Source of the DNA: Burkholderiales bacterium
GTDB lineage: Bacteria; Pseudomonadota; Gammaproteobacteria; Burkholderiales; Burkholderiaceae_C
DNA length: 47,140 bases
Reading direction: 5' to 3'
Assembly (NCBI GenBank): GCA_022758925.1
Contig: JAEMQF010000074.1
Coordinates: forward strand, 1 to 47,140
How positions within the stretch are numbered: the first letter of the stretch is position 1; each line of letters starts with the position of its first letter. Below the pieces are notes generated by a model, which was not told where the DNA came from, ran no database searches, and worked only from the letters and a program-made list of their open reading frames with translations. A program made the translations under genes and the position numbers. This document shows, one piece after another, positions 20,682 to 29,446 of the stretch.

Positions 20682-21472
20682 ATGGCGCGCTGAAGCAGAC
20701 GCCCCCCTGCGTCCTCGCCACTCGCGCGCTGCTGCTGCGCGCCGGGTCGCGATGCCTGATCGAGGGCCTGTCGATGAAGATTCATCGCGGAGAACTGTGG
20801 TGCGTGATCGGCGCCAATGGCAGCGGCAAAACGAGCTTGCTGCACGCAGTCGCCGGCCTGCGCCAGCCGCAGGGGGGCGACGTGGCGCTGCAGGGCAGGC
20901 CGCTGCCCGACTGGCCGCTGGCCCAGGCAGCGCGCGTGCGCGGCCTGTTGCCGCAGACCTTGCATGACGCCTTTAGCGCCAGTGCGCTCGATGTGGTGAT
21001 GCTGGGCCGGCATCCGCACCTGGAGCGCTGGGGCTGGGAAAGCGATGCGGATCGGGCCCTCGCGCTGCAGGCGCTGCGTGACGTCGATCTCGAGGACTTC
21101 GCTCAGCGCGACGTGCTCACGCTGTCGGGCGGCGAGCGCCAGCGGGTGGGCATCGCTGCACTGCTTGCACAAGACCCGCTGTTGCTGCTGCTCGACGAGC
21201 CAACTGCCCATCTCGACTTGCGCCATCAAATCGGTGTGCTCGACCACCTTGCCGGCATGGTGCGGCAAAGCGGCAAGGCGGTGATGCTGACGATCCACGA
21301 CCTGAACCTGGCGCATCGTTTTGCGACCCATGTGCTGTTGCTCGGCGGCGCTGCGACACCCCCGTTCGGCCCGGTGGCAGAAGTGATGACGGCAGCATCC
21401 TTGAGCCTGGCTTTCGGTCATGCCGTGAGCTGCGTGAAGCTCGGCGAACGGACCCTGTTCGTTCCGGCATGA
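20678..21472 (+). CDS. btuD: Cobalamin ABC transporter ATP-binding protein
   Basis: Walker A GANGSGKTS, signature LSGGERQRVGIA, Walker B LLLLLDEPTAHLD. Overlaps btuC by 4 nt. Confidence 0.93.
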   Translation: MNGALKQTPPCVLATRALLLRAGSRCLIEGLSMKIHRGELWCVIGANGSGKTSLLHAVAGLRQPQGGDVALQGRPLPDWPLAQAARVRGLLPQTLHDAFSASALDVVMLGRHPHLERWGWESDADRALALQALRDVDLEDFAQRDVLTLSGGERQRVGIAALLAQDPLLLLLDEPTAHLDLRHQIGVLDHLAGMVRQSGKAVMLTIHDLNLAHRFATHVLLLGGAATPPFGPVAEVMTAASLSLAFGHAVSCVKLGERTLFVPA

Positions 21473-21510
21473 GCCGCCGACCCGCGACGCGAGTCTGAGG
21501 CGAGGCATCA

Positions 21511-22473
21511 ATGTCGCGCAACCCAAGTCCTATCGATTGCTGCCTGCGCGTGGCGGTGGCCGCTGGCATCGCGTTCGCGCTGCTTGGTGCCGCGTCGCTG
21601 GCCGCGTCGGCGGCGCAGGCGGGCAGTGTCCAGGTTCACGACGATTCCGGCACAGCGATCGCACTCGTCGCTCCCGCAAGACGCGTCGTCAGCCTCGCCC
21701 CGCACCTGACCGAACAGTTGTTTGCCGTGGGCGCGGGCGCTCAGGTCATCGGCGTCGTGGCGTACAGCGACCACCCTGAAGCGGCGCGCCGCCTGCCACA
21801 GGTGGGCGACAGTGCGCAGCTCGACCTGGAGCGCATCGTCGGCTTGCGACCCGATCTCGTGATTGCCTGGCGCAGCGGCAATTCGGCGCAGCAACTGCAG
21901 CGCCTGGCGGCGCTTGGCATTCCGATCTACCGCAGCGAGTCGCGCGAGTTGGCGGATATTTCGAGCACGCTGCGCCGGCTGGGCCGGCTCACGGGTCACG
22001 ACGCAGAGGCTGAAGACCAGGCGCAGCGTTTCGATGCGGCGGTGGCAGACCTGCGCCAACGCTATGCGCGGCGCAGCGAGATGCGCGTGTTCTACCAAAT
22101 CTGGCGCCAGCCGCTGTTGACGGTGAATGGTGCCCACATGATCAGCCAGGCGCTTGCGCTTTGCGGTGCGCGCAACATCTTCGCCGACTTGAGCCCTTTG
22201 ACGCCCGCGGTCGGCGAAGAGGCGGTGCTCGCCGCCGACCCCGACGCCATCGTCACCGGCATGCTGCCGGACAACGCCACCGATGACCTCGACCTCTGGC
22301 GCCAGCGCGAAGGATTGCGCGCATCGGCCTTGGGCAACCTGATCCAGGTCGACCCCGACACGCTGCATCGCCAGTCGCATCGCATCGTTGCGGGGGTGGC
22401 GGAGCTGTGCGCCAAGCTCGACGCGGCGCGCGAGCGCAGCCGCGCCGTTCCTGCGATCAAACCTCGAGGTTGA
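21511..22473 (+). CDS. btuF: Cobalamin-binding periplasmic protein BtuF
   Basis: RRVVSLAPHLTEQLFAVGAGAQVIGVVAYSDHPEAARRLPQVGDSAQLDLERIVGLRPDLVIAW, typical of BtuF. Confidence 0.92.
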   Translation: MSRNPSPIDCCLRVAVAAGIAFALLGAASLAASAAQAGSVQVHDDSGTAIALVAPARRVVSLAPHLTEQLFAVGAGAQVIGVVAYSDHPEAARRLPQVGDSAQLDLERIVGLRPDLVIAWRSGNSAQQLQRLAALGIPIYRSESRELADISSTLRRLGRLTGHDAEAEDQAQRFDAAVADLRQRYARRSEMRVFYQIWRQPLLTVNGAHMISQALALCGARNIFADLSPLTPAVGEEAVLAADPDAIVTGMLPDNATDDLDLWRQREGLRASALGNLIQVDPDTLHRQSHRIVAGVAELCAKLDAARERSRAVPAIKPRG

Positions 22474-23362
22474 TCTCGTCCAGCTTGTGGTTCTGCCCGC
22501 CGCGGCACGCAATCTTCAGCGCGCCGATTCGGTTCCCCAACGCGGCGCAACGCTCCAGCGGCCAGCCTCGCTCCAGGCCGTAGAGCAGGGCAGCGCGAAA
22601 CGCGTCACCACAGCCCGTGGGGTCGAGCACCTCGCGCGCTGCCACGCCGGCAAGTGCGCTGCGCGCGCCCTGCCGCCAGACCTCGCAACCCTGGGCGCCA
22701 AGCGTGACGACGATGCCCAGCAACCCGGTGCGCGACAGCGATTCCAGCGTCTGTCCGGTGCGTTCGCACAGCATGCGTGCTTCGTAGTCGTTCACCGCAA
22801 CCCAGCTCGCCTGATTCACGAAGGCGCGCAACTCGGCGCCATCGAATAGCGGCAGTTGCTGGCCCGGATCGAAGATGAACGGCACTCTTGCCGCTGCCAG
22901 TTGCGCGGCGTGCAGCAGCATCGCATCGCGCCCGTCGGGCGAAATGATGGCGAGTTTGATGTCGCTTCGTATCGGCACCGCGATTTCATGCGCCGACTGC
23001 ATCGCCCCGGGGTGGAATGCGGTGATCTGGTTGTTGTCTTGGTCGGTGATGATGATCGCCTGCGCGGTGTAGCTGTCGGCGACGCTGTGCACGAATTCGG
23101 TGCTCGCGCCCCACGAGCGCAAGCGTTCGAGATAGCCCTGGCCATCCTGGCCGATTGCCGCCATCACCAATGGCTCGCCACCCAAGGCCGCGAGTGTGTA
23201 GGCGATGTTGCCGGCGCAGCCACCGAACTCGCGGCGCAACGTCGGCACGAGGAACGACACATTGAGGATGTGAACTTGCTCGGGCAGGATCTGCTGCGCA
23301 AAGTGTCCGGGGAAGGTGGTGATGGTGTCGAACGCGAGGGAACCGCAAATCAATGCCGCCAT
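22457..23362 (-). CDS. PfkB-family carbohydrate/nucleoside kinase
   Basis: MAALICGSLAFDTITTFPGHFAQQILPEQVHILNVSFLVPTLRREFGGCAGNIAYTLAALGG...VLDPTGCGDAFRAALLYGL (DTxGAGD-like). Confidence 0.9.
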   Translation of the reverse strand: MAALICGSLAFDTITTFPGHFAQQILPEQVHILNVSFLVPTLRREFGGCAGNIAYTLAALGGEPLVMAAIGQDGQGYLERLRSWGASTEFVHSVADSYTAQAIIITDQDNNQITAFHPGAMQSAHEIAVPIRSDIKLAIISPDGRDAMLLHAAQLAAARVPFIFDPGQQLPLFDGAELRAFVNQASWVAVNDYEARMLCERTGQTLESLSRTGLLGIVVTLGAQGCEVWRQGARSALAGVAAREVLDPTGCGDAFRAALLYGLERGWPLERCAALGNRIGALKIACRGGQNHKLDEINLEV

Positions 23363-23417
23363 GAAGGCTCCGAAAGTGAGGGTAGAGCAAACCCCAGGGC
23401 GCTGTGCCGCGGGCGTG

Positions 23418-24425
23418 TCAGGGGTAGAAGACTTCGACCGTGTAGCCGGTGACGAGCGGTGTTCCGGCGGCGAGCAGAAGCTGCATCGGCGTCTCGCTCG
23501 CGGGCTCGAGCACCGGGTCGGAAATCCGAAACTCCATTGGCGAAAGTGCTTTGCGCACAAGCAGGCTGCCGCTCGCATCGGTCAGGCTCAGCTCGACCCA
23601 GGGCATGGCCAACGCGAGCGCGCTGCGGTTGCGCAACACGAGCGAGAGCCGAAACTGGTCGGCGCCGGCGATGCGCGCGAAACCCGTGCTTTCGACCGCG
23701 ATGTCCTCGATGCGCCGAGGTACTTCGATCGTACACGACGCGAGTTGGCACCACTGAACCAGCAGCGGCCGCGTGGCCCGCCAGCTCGCCGCGATCTCGT
23801 CGCGCCAGTGGTGCGCAATTTGCAGCGCCAGCGCGACGAGCAGGCCCAGGGCGACGCTTGAAAACACCCCACCGACCCACTGCCGATGCCCGCGTGTGGC
23901 GCGCTCGCCGTGGCGCAGGAATTCGGGCGTCTCCGATGATTCGTACCGCGGCTGTGCACTGTCGGCCAGCCCCATGCCAGAGTCGCGCGGCCGGGCCCCG
24001 TTGTCACGCATCAGGTCGGAGTCGTGGCGCGCCGCTTTGAACGCGGTCGATTTGATCGCCGTGAAGCGGCTGCTCGCGCGGCCGCCCGTGGTTCCCTGGC
24101 GCTCGGGGAACAATTCGCTGCCGAGCCGGTTCACGAGCGCCGGGTCGTGGCGCTCGGTGCCAGAGTCAAGGCCCTGCATGCCTGAAGTCCCGCGGGCGGC
24201 GCCGGGTGGGTTGGGCACATGCACTCTTTCCTTGCCGGTCAAGGGCTGCAGCCGGCCTGGAAGCGAACCGGGTGCGGTCTCGGGATCCAGGTCGAACAGG
24301 CCTTCGACCGCATTGAAAACCACCCTGCACCGCCCGCAGCGCACCCAGCCTTCCGATACTTTGAGTTGGTCCTGGACCACGCGAAAGACGGTGCCGCAGG
24401 AGGTGCAGGAGGTGGCGGTACTCAT
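23418..24425 (-). CDS. Zinc-ribbon domain / DUF3426 family protein
   Basis: MSTATSCTSCGTVFRVVQDQLKVSEGWVRCGRCRVVFNAVEGLFDLD; TM segment; next to prmA. Confidence 0.88.
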   Translation of the reverse strand: MSTATSCTSCGTVFRVVQDQLKVSEGWVRCGRCRVVFNAVEGLFDLDPETAPGSLPGRLQPLTGKERVHVPNPPGAARGTSGMQGLDSGTERHDPALVNRLGSELFPERQGTTGGRASSRFTAIKSTAFKAARHDSDLMRDNGARPRDSGMGLADSAQPRYESSETPEFLRHGERATRGHRQWVGGVFSSVALGLLVALALQIAHHWRDEIAASWRATRPLLVQWCQLASCTIEVPRRIEDIAVESTGFARIAGADQFRLSLVLRNRSALALAMPWVELSLTDASGSLLVRKALSPMEFRISDPVLEPASETPMQLLLAAGTPLVTGYTVEVFYP

Positions 24426-24432
24426 GCGCAGA

Positions 24433-25365
24433 TCATGCCACGCGCCCCGACGCCGGGCGCCGCGCGGTCATCAGTATCCAGCCGTCTTCGGTGTCGCTCA
24501 CTTCGAGCGCGAGCCAAGAGGCGTAGGCGGTCGCGAGTTCGCTCGCCTGACGCTCCAGGATGCCGGCCAGAACCAGCGCGCCACCGGGCGCAACATGCGT
24601 GCAAAGCAGCGGCGCCAGCAGCTTGAGCGGCGTGGCCAGGATGTTGGCCAGCACCAGCGCGTATTCGCCCCGCGCCGCTTCCGGGCCGCCCGCGCGCAGC
24701 GCGACGCCATTGGCGCGTGCATTCGCCTGCGCAGTGCGCACGGCAATGGGGTCGATATCGACAGCGTCGATCGCCGCCGCGCCATGCAGCGCGGCAGCGA
24801 TGGCGAGAACGCCTGAGCCGCAGCCGTAGTCGAGCACGCGCTGCCACGGCGGATCGGTCGCGGCATGGCGCGCGATCCAGCGCAAGCACATGCGTGTCGT
24901 GGCGTGCGTGCCGGTGCCAAACGCCTGGCCGGGGTCGAGCCGAATCACGCGCCGTGCGCCGGGCGGCGGTTCATGCCAGGTCGGCACGATCCAAAAGCCG
25001 GCGCCAATCTCGCTCGGCGTGAACTGTTCTTGGGTGAGCCGCACCCAGTCGCGGTCGGCGAGCTCGGTGAGCCCCTGCAGCGCGAGGTCTCGGGCCCAAT
25101 CTTGAGCGAGCAGCCAAGCGAGCGCATGCGTTGCATCGTCTTCGGTCTGGAACAGCGCTTTCAGCGCGCAGCGGTTCCAGCCGAAAGTACCGCTGTCGGC
25201 GATTTCACGGCCAGGCAGGTCGGGCTCGCCGAACAGCGCCTGCTCAGCGTCGCTGCCGGCGTCGGCGTCTTGCACCGACACCGACAGCGCGCCGAGCCGA
25301 TCGATGAGCGTGTCCGAAACCTGCTCGACCCAGCCCTGCGGCGCCAGCAGCGAAACCTCGAACAT
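24433..25365 (-). CDS. prmA: Ribosomal protein L11 methyltransferase
   Basis: DPGQAFGTGTHATTRMCLRWI; VLDYGCGSGVLAIAAALHGA; LANILATPLKLLAPLL. Confidence 0.96.
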   Translation of the reverse strand: MFEVSLLAPQGWVEQVSDTLIDRLGALSVSVQDADAGSDAEQALFGEPDLPGREIADSGTFGWNRCALKALFQTEDDATHALAWLLAQDWARDLALQGLTELADRDWVRLTQEQFTPSEIGAGFWIVPTWHEPPPGARRVIRLDPGQAFGTGTHATTRMCLRWIARHAATDPPWQRVLDYGCGSGVLAIAAALHGAAAIDAVDIDPIAVRTAQANARANGVALRAGGPEAARGEYALVLANILATPLKLLAPLLCTHVAPGGALVLAGILERQASELATAYASWLALEVSDTEDGWILMTARRPASGRVA

Positions 25366-25381
25366 GGCCCGCCGCTCTCAG

Positions 25382-25615
25382 CCTAGAAACCGCAGTCGGA
25401 CGCGCCCGAGTGGGCCGCGCTGCGGTGCGCTGGCAAGGCGCGACGACGCGGCGGGCTCATGCCCGCGAGGAGGAGCAATCCGGCCAGCGTGCCGCAGCGC
25501 GGCTCAATCGGGTGCGTAGCGCTCTCACCCAAATGCTGCGGGTGGTCGTGGCAAGAGACCTCAGTACTCATGCGGTGTAGCCAGCGCAGAGGAGCGGTCC
25601 ACTGCGGTTTCTAGG
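25382..25615. mobile_element. Candidate MITE-like element with 15-bp perfect terminal inverted repeats
   Basis: cctagaaaccgcagt (25382-25396) and actgcggtttctagg (25601-25615) are perfect reverse complements flanking ~204 bp in the accC-prmA gap. Internal hairpin gcgggc/gcccgc (25451-25466). Confidence 0.65.
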
Positions 25616-25616
25616 A

Positions 25617-26966
25617 TCAATGCTTGCGCTGGCCCATCCAGCCTTCCAGGTAGTGGATGCTGGTGCCGCCCTCGATGAATTTCGCATCGACCATCAGTTC
25701 GCGGTGCAGCGGAATGTTCGTCAGAATGCCTTCGACCACAGTCTCCGACAGCGCGATGCGCATGCGCGCCAACGCCTGGTTGCGGTTATCGCCGTGCACG
25801 ATGATCTTGCCGATCATCGAGTCATAGTGCGGTGGCACGAAGTAATTGGTGTAGGCGTGGGAATCGACGCGAACGCCAGGTCCGCCTGGCGCATGCCACA
25901 TCGTGATCCTGCCCGGAGACGGCGTGAACTTGTACGGGTCTTCAGCATTGATGCGGCATTCGATGGCGTGACCGCGCACCTGGATGTTGCGCTGCGTGAA
26001 CGGCAGTTTTTCGCCGGCGGCGATGCGAATCTGCATCTGCACGATATCGATGCCTGTCACCAGTTCCGTGACCGGGTGTTCCACCTGGACCCGCGTGTTC
26101 ATCTCGATGAAGTAGAACTCACCGCCCTCAAACAGAAACTCGAACGTACCCGCGCCGCGGTAGCCGATACGTTTGCACGCCGCGGTGCAGCGCTCGCCGA
26201 CTTTTTCAATCAGACGCCGCGCAATGCCGGGGGCCGGCGCCTCCTCGATGATCTTTTGGTGGCGCCGCTGCATCGAGCAGTCGCGCTCGCCCAACCAGAC
26301 GGCGTTCTTGTGCTCATCGGCAAGCACCTGGATTTCAATGTGGCGCGGGTTCTCGAGGAACTTCTCCATGTAGACCGATGGGTTGCCGAACGCGGCGCCG
26401 GCTTCAGCGCGTGTCGTCTGCACCGCATGGATGAGCGCGGCTTCGGTGTGCACGACACGCATGCCGCGCCCGCCGCCGCCGCCCGCGGCCTTGATGATGA
26501 CGGGGTAGCCGATGGCGCGCGCCTGGCGGATCGATTCCTTGGGATCGTCGGGCAGCGCGTCTTCCGAGCCCGGCACGCACGGAACGCCGGCCTTGATCAT
26601 GGCCTGCTTTGCCGCGACCTTGTCGCCCATCGTGCGGATTGCTTCGGGCGTGGGACCGATGAAGACGAAGCCGCTGCGCTCGACGCGCTCGGCGAAGTTG
26701 GCGTTTTCGGACAGGAATCCGTAACCGGGGTGAATCGCCTCGGCATCGGTCACTTCCGCGGTCGAGATGATCGCCGGCATGTTCAGATAGCTCAGCGCCG
26801 ACGCCGCCGGGCCGATGCACACGGCTTCGTCAGCGAGTTTGACGTACTTGGCCTCGCGGTCGGCCTCGGAGTAGACGACGACCGATTTGATGCCCATTTC
26901 GCGGCAGGCGCGCTGAATTCGCAGGGCGATCTCGCCTCGGTTGGCGATTAATATCTTTTTGAACAT
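25617..26966 (-). CDS. accC: Acetyl-CoA carboxylase biotin carboxylase subunit
   Basis: [54 protein letters not shown]; 449 aa. The upstream part of the listed ORF comes from the duplicated leader. Confidence 0.97.
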   Translation of the reverse strand: MFKKILIANRGEIALRIQRACREMGIKSVVVYSEADREAKYVKLADEAVCIGPAASALSYLNMPAIISTAEVTDAEAIHPGYGFLSENANFAERVERSGFVFIGPTPEAIRTMGDKVAAKQAMIKAGVPCVPGSEDALPDDPKESIRQARAIGYPVIIKAAGGGGGRGMRVVHTEAALIHAVQTTRAEAGAAFGNPSVYMEKFLENPRHIEIQVLADEHKNAVWLGERDCSMQRRHQKIIEEAPAPGIARRLIEKVGERCTAACKRIGYRGAGTFEFLFEGGEFYFIEMNTRVQVEHPVTELVTGIDIVQMQIRIAAGEKLPFTQRNIQVRGHAIECRINAEDPYKFTPSPGRITMWHAPGGPGVRVDSHAYTNYFVPPHYDSMIGKIIVHGDNRNQALARMRIALSETVVEGILTNIPLHRELMVDAKFIEGGTSIHYLEGWMGQRKH

Positions 26967-27116
26967 GGTGCCTCGGCTCAATCGCCCTTGCGGGCTGCGC
27001 CCGCTGGGCAATTTGGCTGCGCCGCAACGCCTGCGGCGTTGTCGCCTCGGTTGGCGATCAGTATCTTCTTGAACATTGGTGCCTCGGCTCAATCGCCCTG
27101 TTGGGCTGCGCCCGCG
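26934..27116 (-). repeat. Imperfect tandem duplication (~110-bp period) of the accC translation-initiation region
   Basis: cgcctcggttggcgattaatatctttttgaacatggtgcctcggctcaatcgccc (26934 on) recurs as cgcctcggttggcgatcagtatcttcttgaacattggtgcctcggctcaatcgccc (27044 on). ATG positions 26966 and 27076 are 110 nt apart. Confidence 0.9.
26978..27076 (-). CDS. Putative 32-aa leader ORF duplicating the AccC N-terminus
   Basis: Codon-by-codon reading on the minus strand from 27076: [32 protein letters not shown]-stop, with 11 nt to the accC ATG. Translation is not demonstrated. Confidence 0.45.
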   Translation of the reverse strand: MFKKILIANRGDNAAGVAAQPNCPAGAARKGD

Positions 27117-27220
27117 GCGATTTGGCGAGCGCTGCAAGTGCGCGAGGGCATGTGAGCGTTCCCCCGCGCTTGCGCGCGAACGCGCCGATTCGCGATGATC
27201 TTCTTCTCCAGCATGGCGCC

Positions 27221-27694
27221 CTATTCGATAATGAACAGGGGCTGGCCGAATTCGACCGCTTGGCCGTTTTCGCACAAGATGCTCTTGATCGTGCCGGCCT
27301 TGTCGGCTTCGATTTCGTTCATGATCTTCATCGCCTCGATGATGCAGATCGGCTCGCCATCCTTGACCACCGCGCCGACTTCGACGATTGGTTTCCCGCC
27401 CGGGCTCGCCGAACGGTAGAAGGTTCCGACCATCGGCGACTTCACCGCATGCCCCGGCACGGCAGGGGCCGGCTCGACACTCGGGCTTGAGGTGGCCACC
27501 GCCGGCCCCAGGACCGCAGGCGCAGCGGCGACGGCAAGCGGCAGTGTGGCGGCAGGCGATGCTTGCCCGACGCTGGATTTCGCCGGATCGGTCTTCACGA
27601 TGCGGACCTTGCCCTCCGCTTCGGTAATTTCGAGTTCGGTGATGTTCGATTCCGAGACGAGGTCGATCAGTGTCTTGAGCTTGCGAAGGTCCAT
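27221..27694 (-). CDS. accB: Acetyl-CoA carboxylase biotin carboxyl carrier protein
   Basis: [34 protein letters not shown]...[41 protein letters not shown]. Confidence 0.97.
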   Translation of the reverse strand: MDLRKLKTLIDLVSESNITELEITEAEGKVRIVKTDPAKSSVGQASPAATLPLAVAAAPAVLGPAVATSSPSVEPAPAVPGHAVKSPMVGTFYRSASPGGKPIVEVGAVVKDGEPICIIEAMKIMNEIEADKAGTIKSILCENGQAVEFGQPLFIIE

Positions 27695-27983
27695 GCCATC
27701 TCCAACGTTGCGTCCTTGTCGTTTTGTCGTCGCACTTTGGTCAACTCGCGCCCGCGCGGCGCACCTTTGGCGTTTTCGGCGTCGATCCAGCACGCTTTGG
27801 TGCTGATCTGAATCCAGCAGCGCAAGGGTGCGACGCCTGGAAAGTCCTCCCCATCGAACCAGTGGCGAACCCGACCTGAAGTTTCGAAGGTGCGAACTCT
27901 ACGCGCATTGAGCGCAATTGCGAGCCGTTGGTTGGAAAGTTATGCATCTTCGCCGCATCTGACGGCCCCAAGCTGGCCGCTCG

Positions 27984-28034
27984 GCGGCGACCGCGCCGCG
28001 CGGCGATCAAGGCGAGCGGCGAAGCCACGTTTCC
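27984..28034 (-). repeat. 51-bp dispersed repeat copy B
   Basis: Equal-length match to 258-308, about 42/51 identities. Confidence 0.65.
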
Positions 28035-28227
28035 CACAGTGCGCCCTAAAGCCCGCGCCTTGCGCCGGCCGCCACAGGGCTTGCACGCCCGACCGCCTTC
28101 GCCAACCACTCGTGTGCGAGTAATCGCTCACTCGGTGCGGGCCAGGCCCCCGCGGAGGATGAGGAAGCTTCGGGCAGCCGAGCGTTTGCCGATGCAGCCG
28201 AGACACCGCGGCTGCGCGATGCAAGAC

Positions 28228-28821
28228 TCACGCGATCGACTTGACCCAGTTCGTCAGGTCTTCGGGCTTGAGAGCACCAAGTTTTCGGTACTGCAATCGA
28301 CCGGCGCGGTCGAATACTACGCTGAACGGCAATGCGCCTACAGTGTTGCCCAGTTCGCGCGCCAGCTCCGAACCGGCGAAGCCGAGAATGCCGATCGCGA
28401 ATTCGAGCTTGCCTCGCTTCACGAAATCGCGCACTGGACCAGCATTGTCGATGGCCAGGCCGATGACGCGCCAGCCCTGCGCAGCGTGATCGCGCTGAAA
28501 CTGGTCGAGCATCGGCATCTCGGCGATACAGGGCGCGCACCAGGTGGCCCAGAAATTGAGCAGCAACGGCTTGCCGCGCAATTCAGCCATGACCAATTCA
28601 GAGCCGACCGGACGTTCGAAGCGCATCGTCCAAAGGTCCACGGCGGGCTGAGCCGCGGACGGCACCCGCGCTGCCTGCGCGCCCGCAGGCTGCGCCGATG
28701 TGGTGTTGCGCAGCGCGAATCCAACGCCTGCCGCGGCCGCGGTGATGCCGGCCACGGCACCGCCAATCAACCAGCTGCGGCGTCGAGGTGCCTGCATCAT
28801 TGCTGACCTTCCAGTTTGCAC
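28228..28821 (-). CDS. TlpA family thiol:disulfide reductase
   Basis: GKPLLLNFWATWCAPCIAEMPMLDQFQRDH (CxxC thioredoxin fold); N-terminal TM/signal. Confidence 0.93.
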   Translation of the reverse strand: MQTGRSAMMQAPRRRSWLIGGAVAGITAAAAGVGFALRNTTSAQPAGAQAARVPSAAQPAVDLWTMRFERPVGSELVMAELRGKPLLLNFWATWCAPCIAEMPMLDQFQRDHAAQGWRVIGLAIDNAGPVRDFVKRGKLEFAIGILGFAGSELARELGNTVGALPFSVVFDRAGRLQYRKLGALKPEDLTNWVKSIA

Positions 28822-29393
28822 AGCGCCGCCAGATCGCCGCGTCGGGCGCGGCCTGTTCCGTCCGGCCGCAACGCGCCACGCAGATCGTCGAGGTCATGCA
28901 CCGCCAGATGCAGCATGACATGGGTCTCGAGTTGCGTGCAGGGGCTGGCAAAACTCAGCACGTCGACGCTGTCTGCGCGCATGCCGGCGGTGCTGCCGAC
29001 GGAAAAGTCCACGCCCAGGTTGAGCAGTCTGATCTGTGCGGACTTGGGGTCGTCGCAAAACAACTGCAGGTGGATGTCGTTGTGCCGTGTCGCCGTGCCG
29101 CGCCACACAGCCCCTTCCAGGTGCGGCCGAAACTCGGCCAGGCGCTGCATCCAGGTCTTTGCGACGCTGCGCAGCGCCGCCAACTCGGCAGGCTGGGTTT
29201 CGGCGCAGAACAACGCGAGGTAGGCGCGCACTTCGTCTTCAATTGCCTGATTGCCCGGCAACTCCGCCGAGCGCGCTCTGGGCCGGCCCAGAGCGCGCGC
29301 CGCGCGGCGCTTCGCCGCGCCGTAGTCCATGCCCTCTTCGACGATGAGACGCGCCGCGCACGCGGCGACTTCATTCGCAAAACCTACTGACAT
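28797..29393 (-). CDS. Conserved hypothetical protein (possible nucleotidyltransferase-like fold)
   Basis: 198 aa, 25-nt overlap with tlpA. Motif GAVWRGTATRHNDIHLQLFCDD resembles an NTase G-[GS]...DxD core in degenerate form. Confidence 0.7.
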   Translation of the reverse strand: MSVGFANEVAACAARLIVEEGMDYGAAKRRAARALGRPRARSAELPGNQAIEDEVRAYLALFCAETQPAELAALRSVAKTWMQRLAEFRPHLEGAVWRGTATRHNDIHLQLFCDDPKSAQIRLLNLGVDFSVGSTAGMRADSVDVLSFASPCTQLETHVMLHLAVHDLDDLRGALRPDGTGRARRGDLAALCKLEGQQ

Positions 29394-29402
29394 GGGCCGA
29401 TT

Positions 29403-29428
29403 CTAGGAGCCTGTCGGACTTTGGGTCG
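29403..29428 (-). repeat. Dispersed repeat copy B (reverse complement cgacccaaagtccgacaggctcctag)
   Basis: Matches 161-187; next to hairpin gggtcgg (29423-29429)/ccgaccc (29437-29443). Confidence 0.7.
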
Positions 29429-29446
29429 GGCGCGCGCCGACCCGAG

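Noticed and set aside
25620-26951. 443-aa plus-strand ORF opposite accC
   Set aside because: Shadow ORF; the accC frame is unambiguous.
26967-27275. N-terminal extension of the listed accC ORF ([16 protein letters not shown]...)
   Set aside because: It is the out-of-frame reading of the duplicated leader; true AccC starts at [12 protein letters not shown] (26966).
27741-28109. 122-aa minus-strand ORF in the accB-tlpA gap as a possible real gene
   Set aside because: Composition resembles random high-GC translation and no RBS was recognised. Kept only as a carrier of the dispersed repeat.
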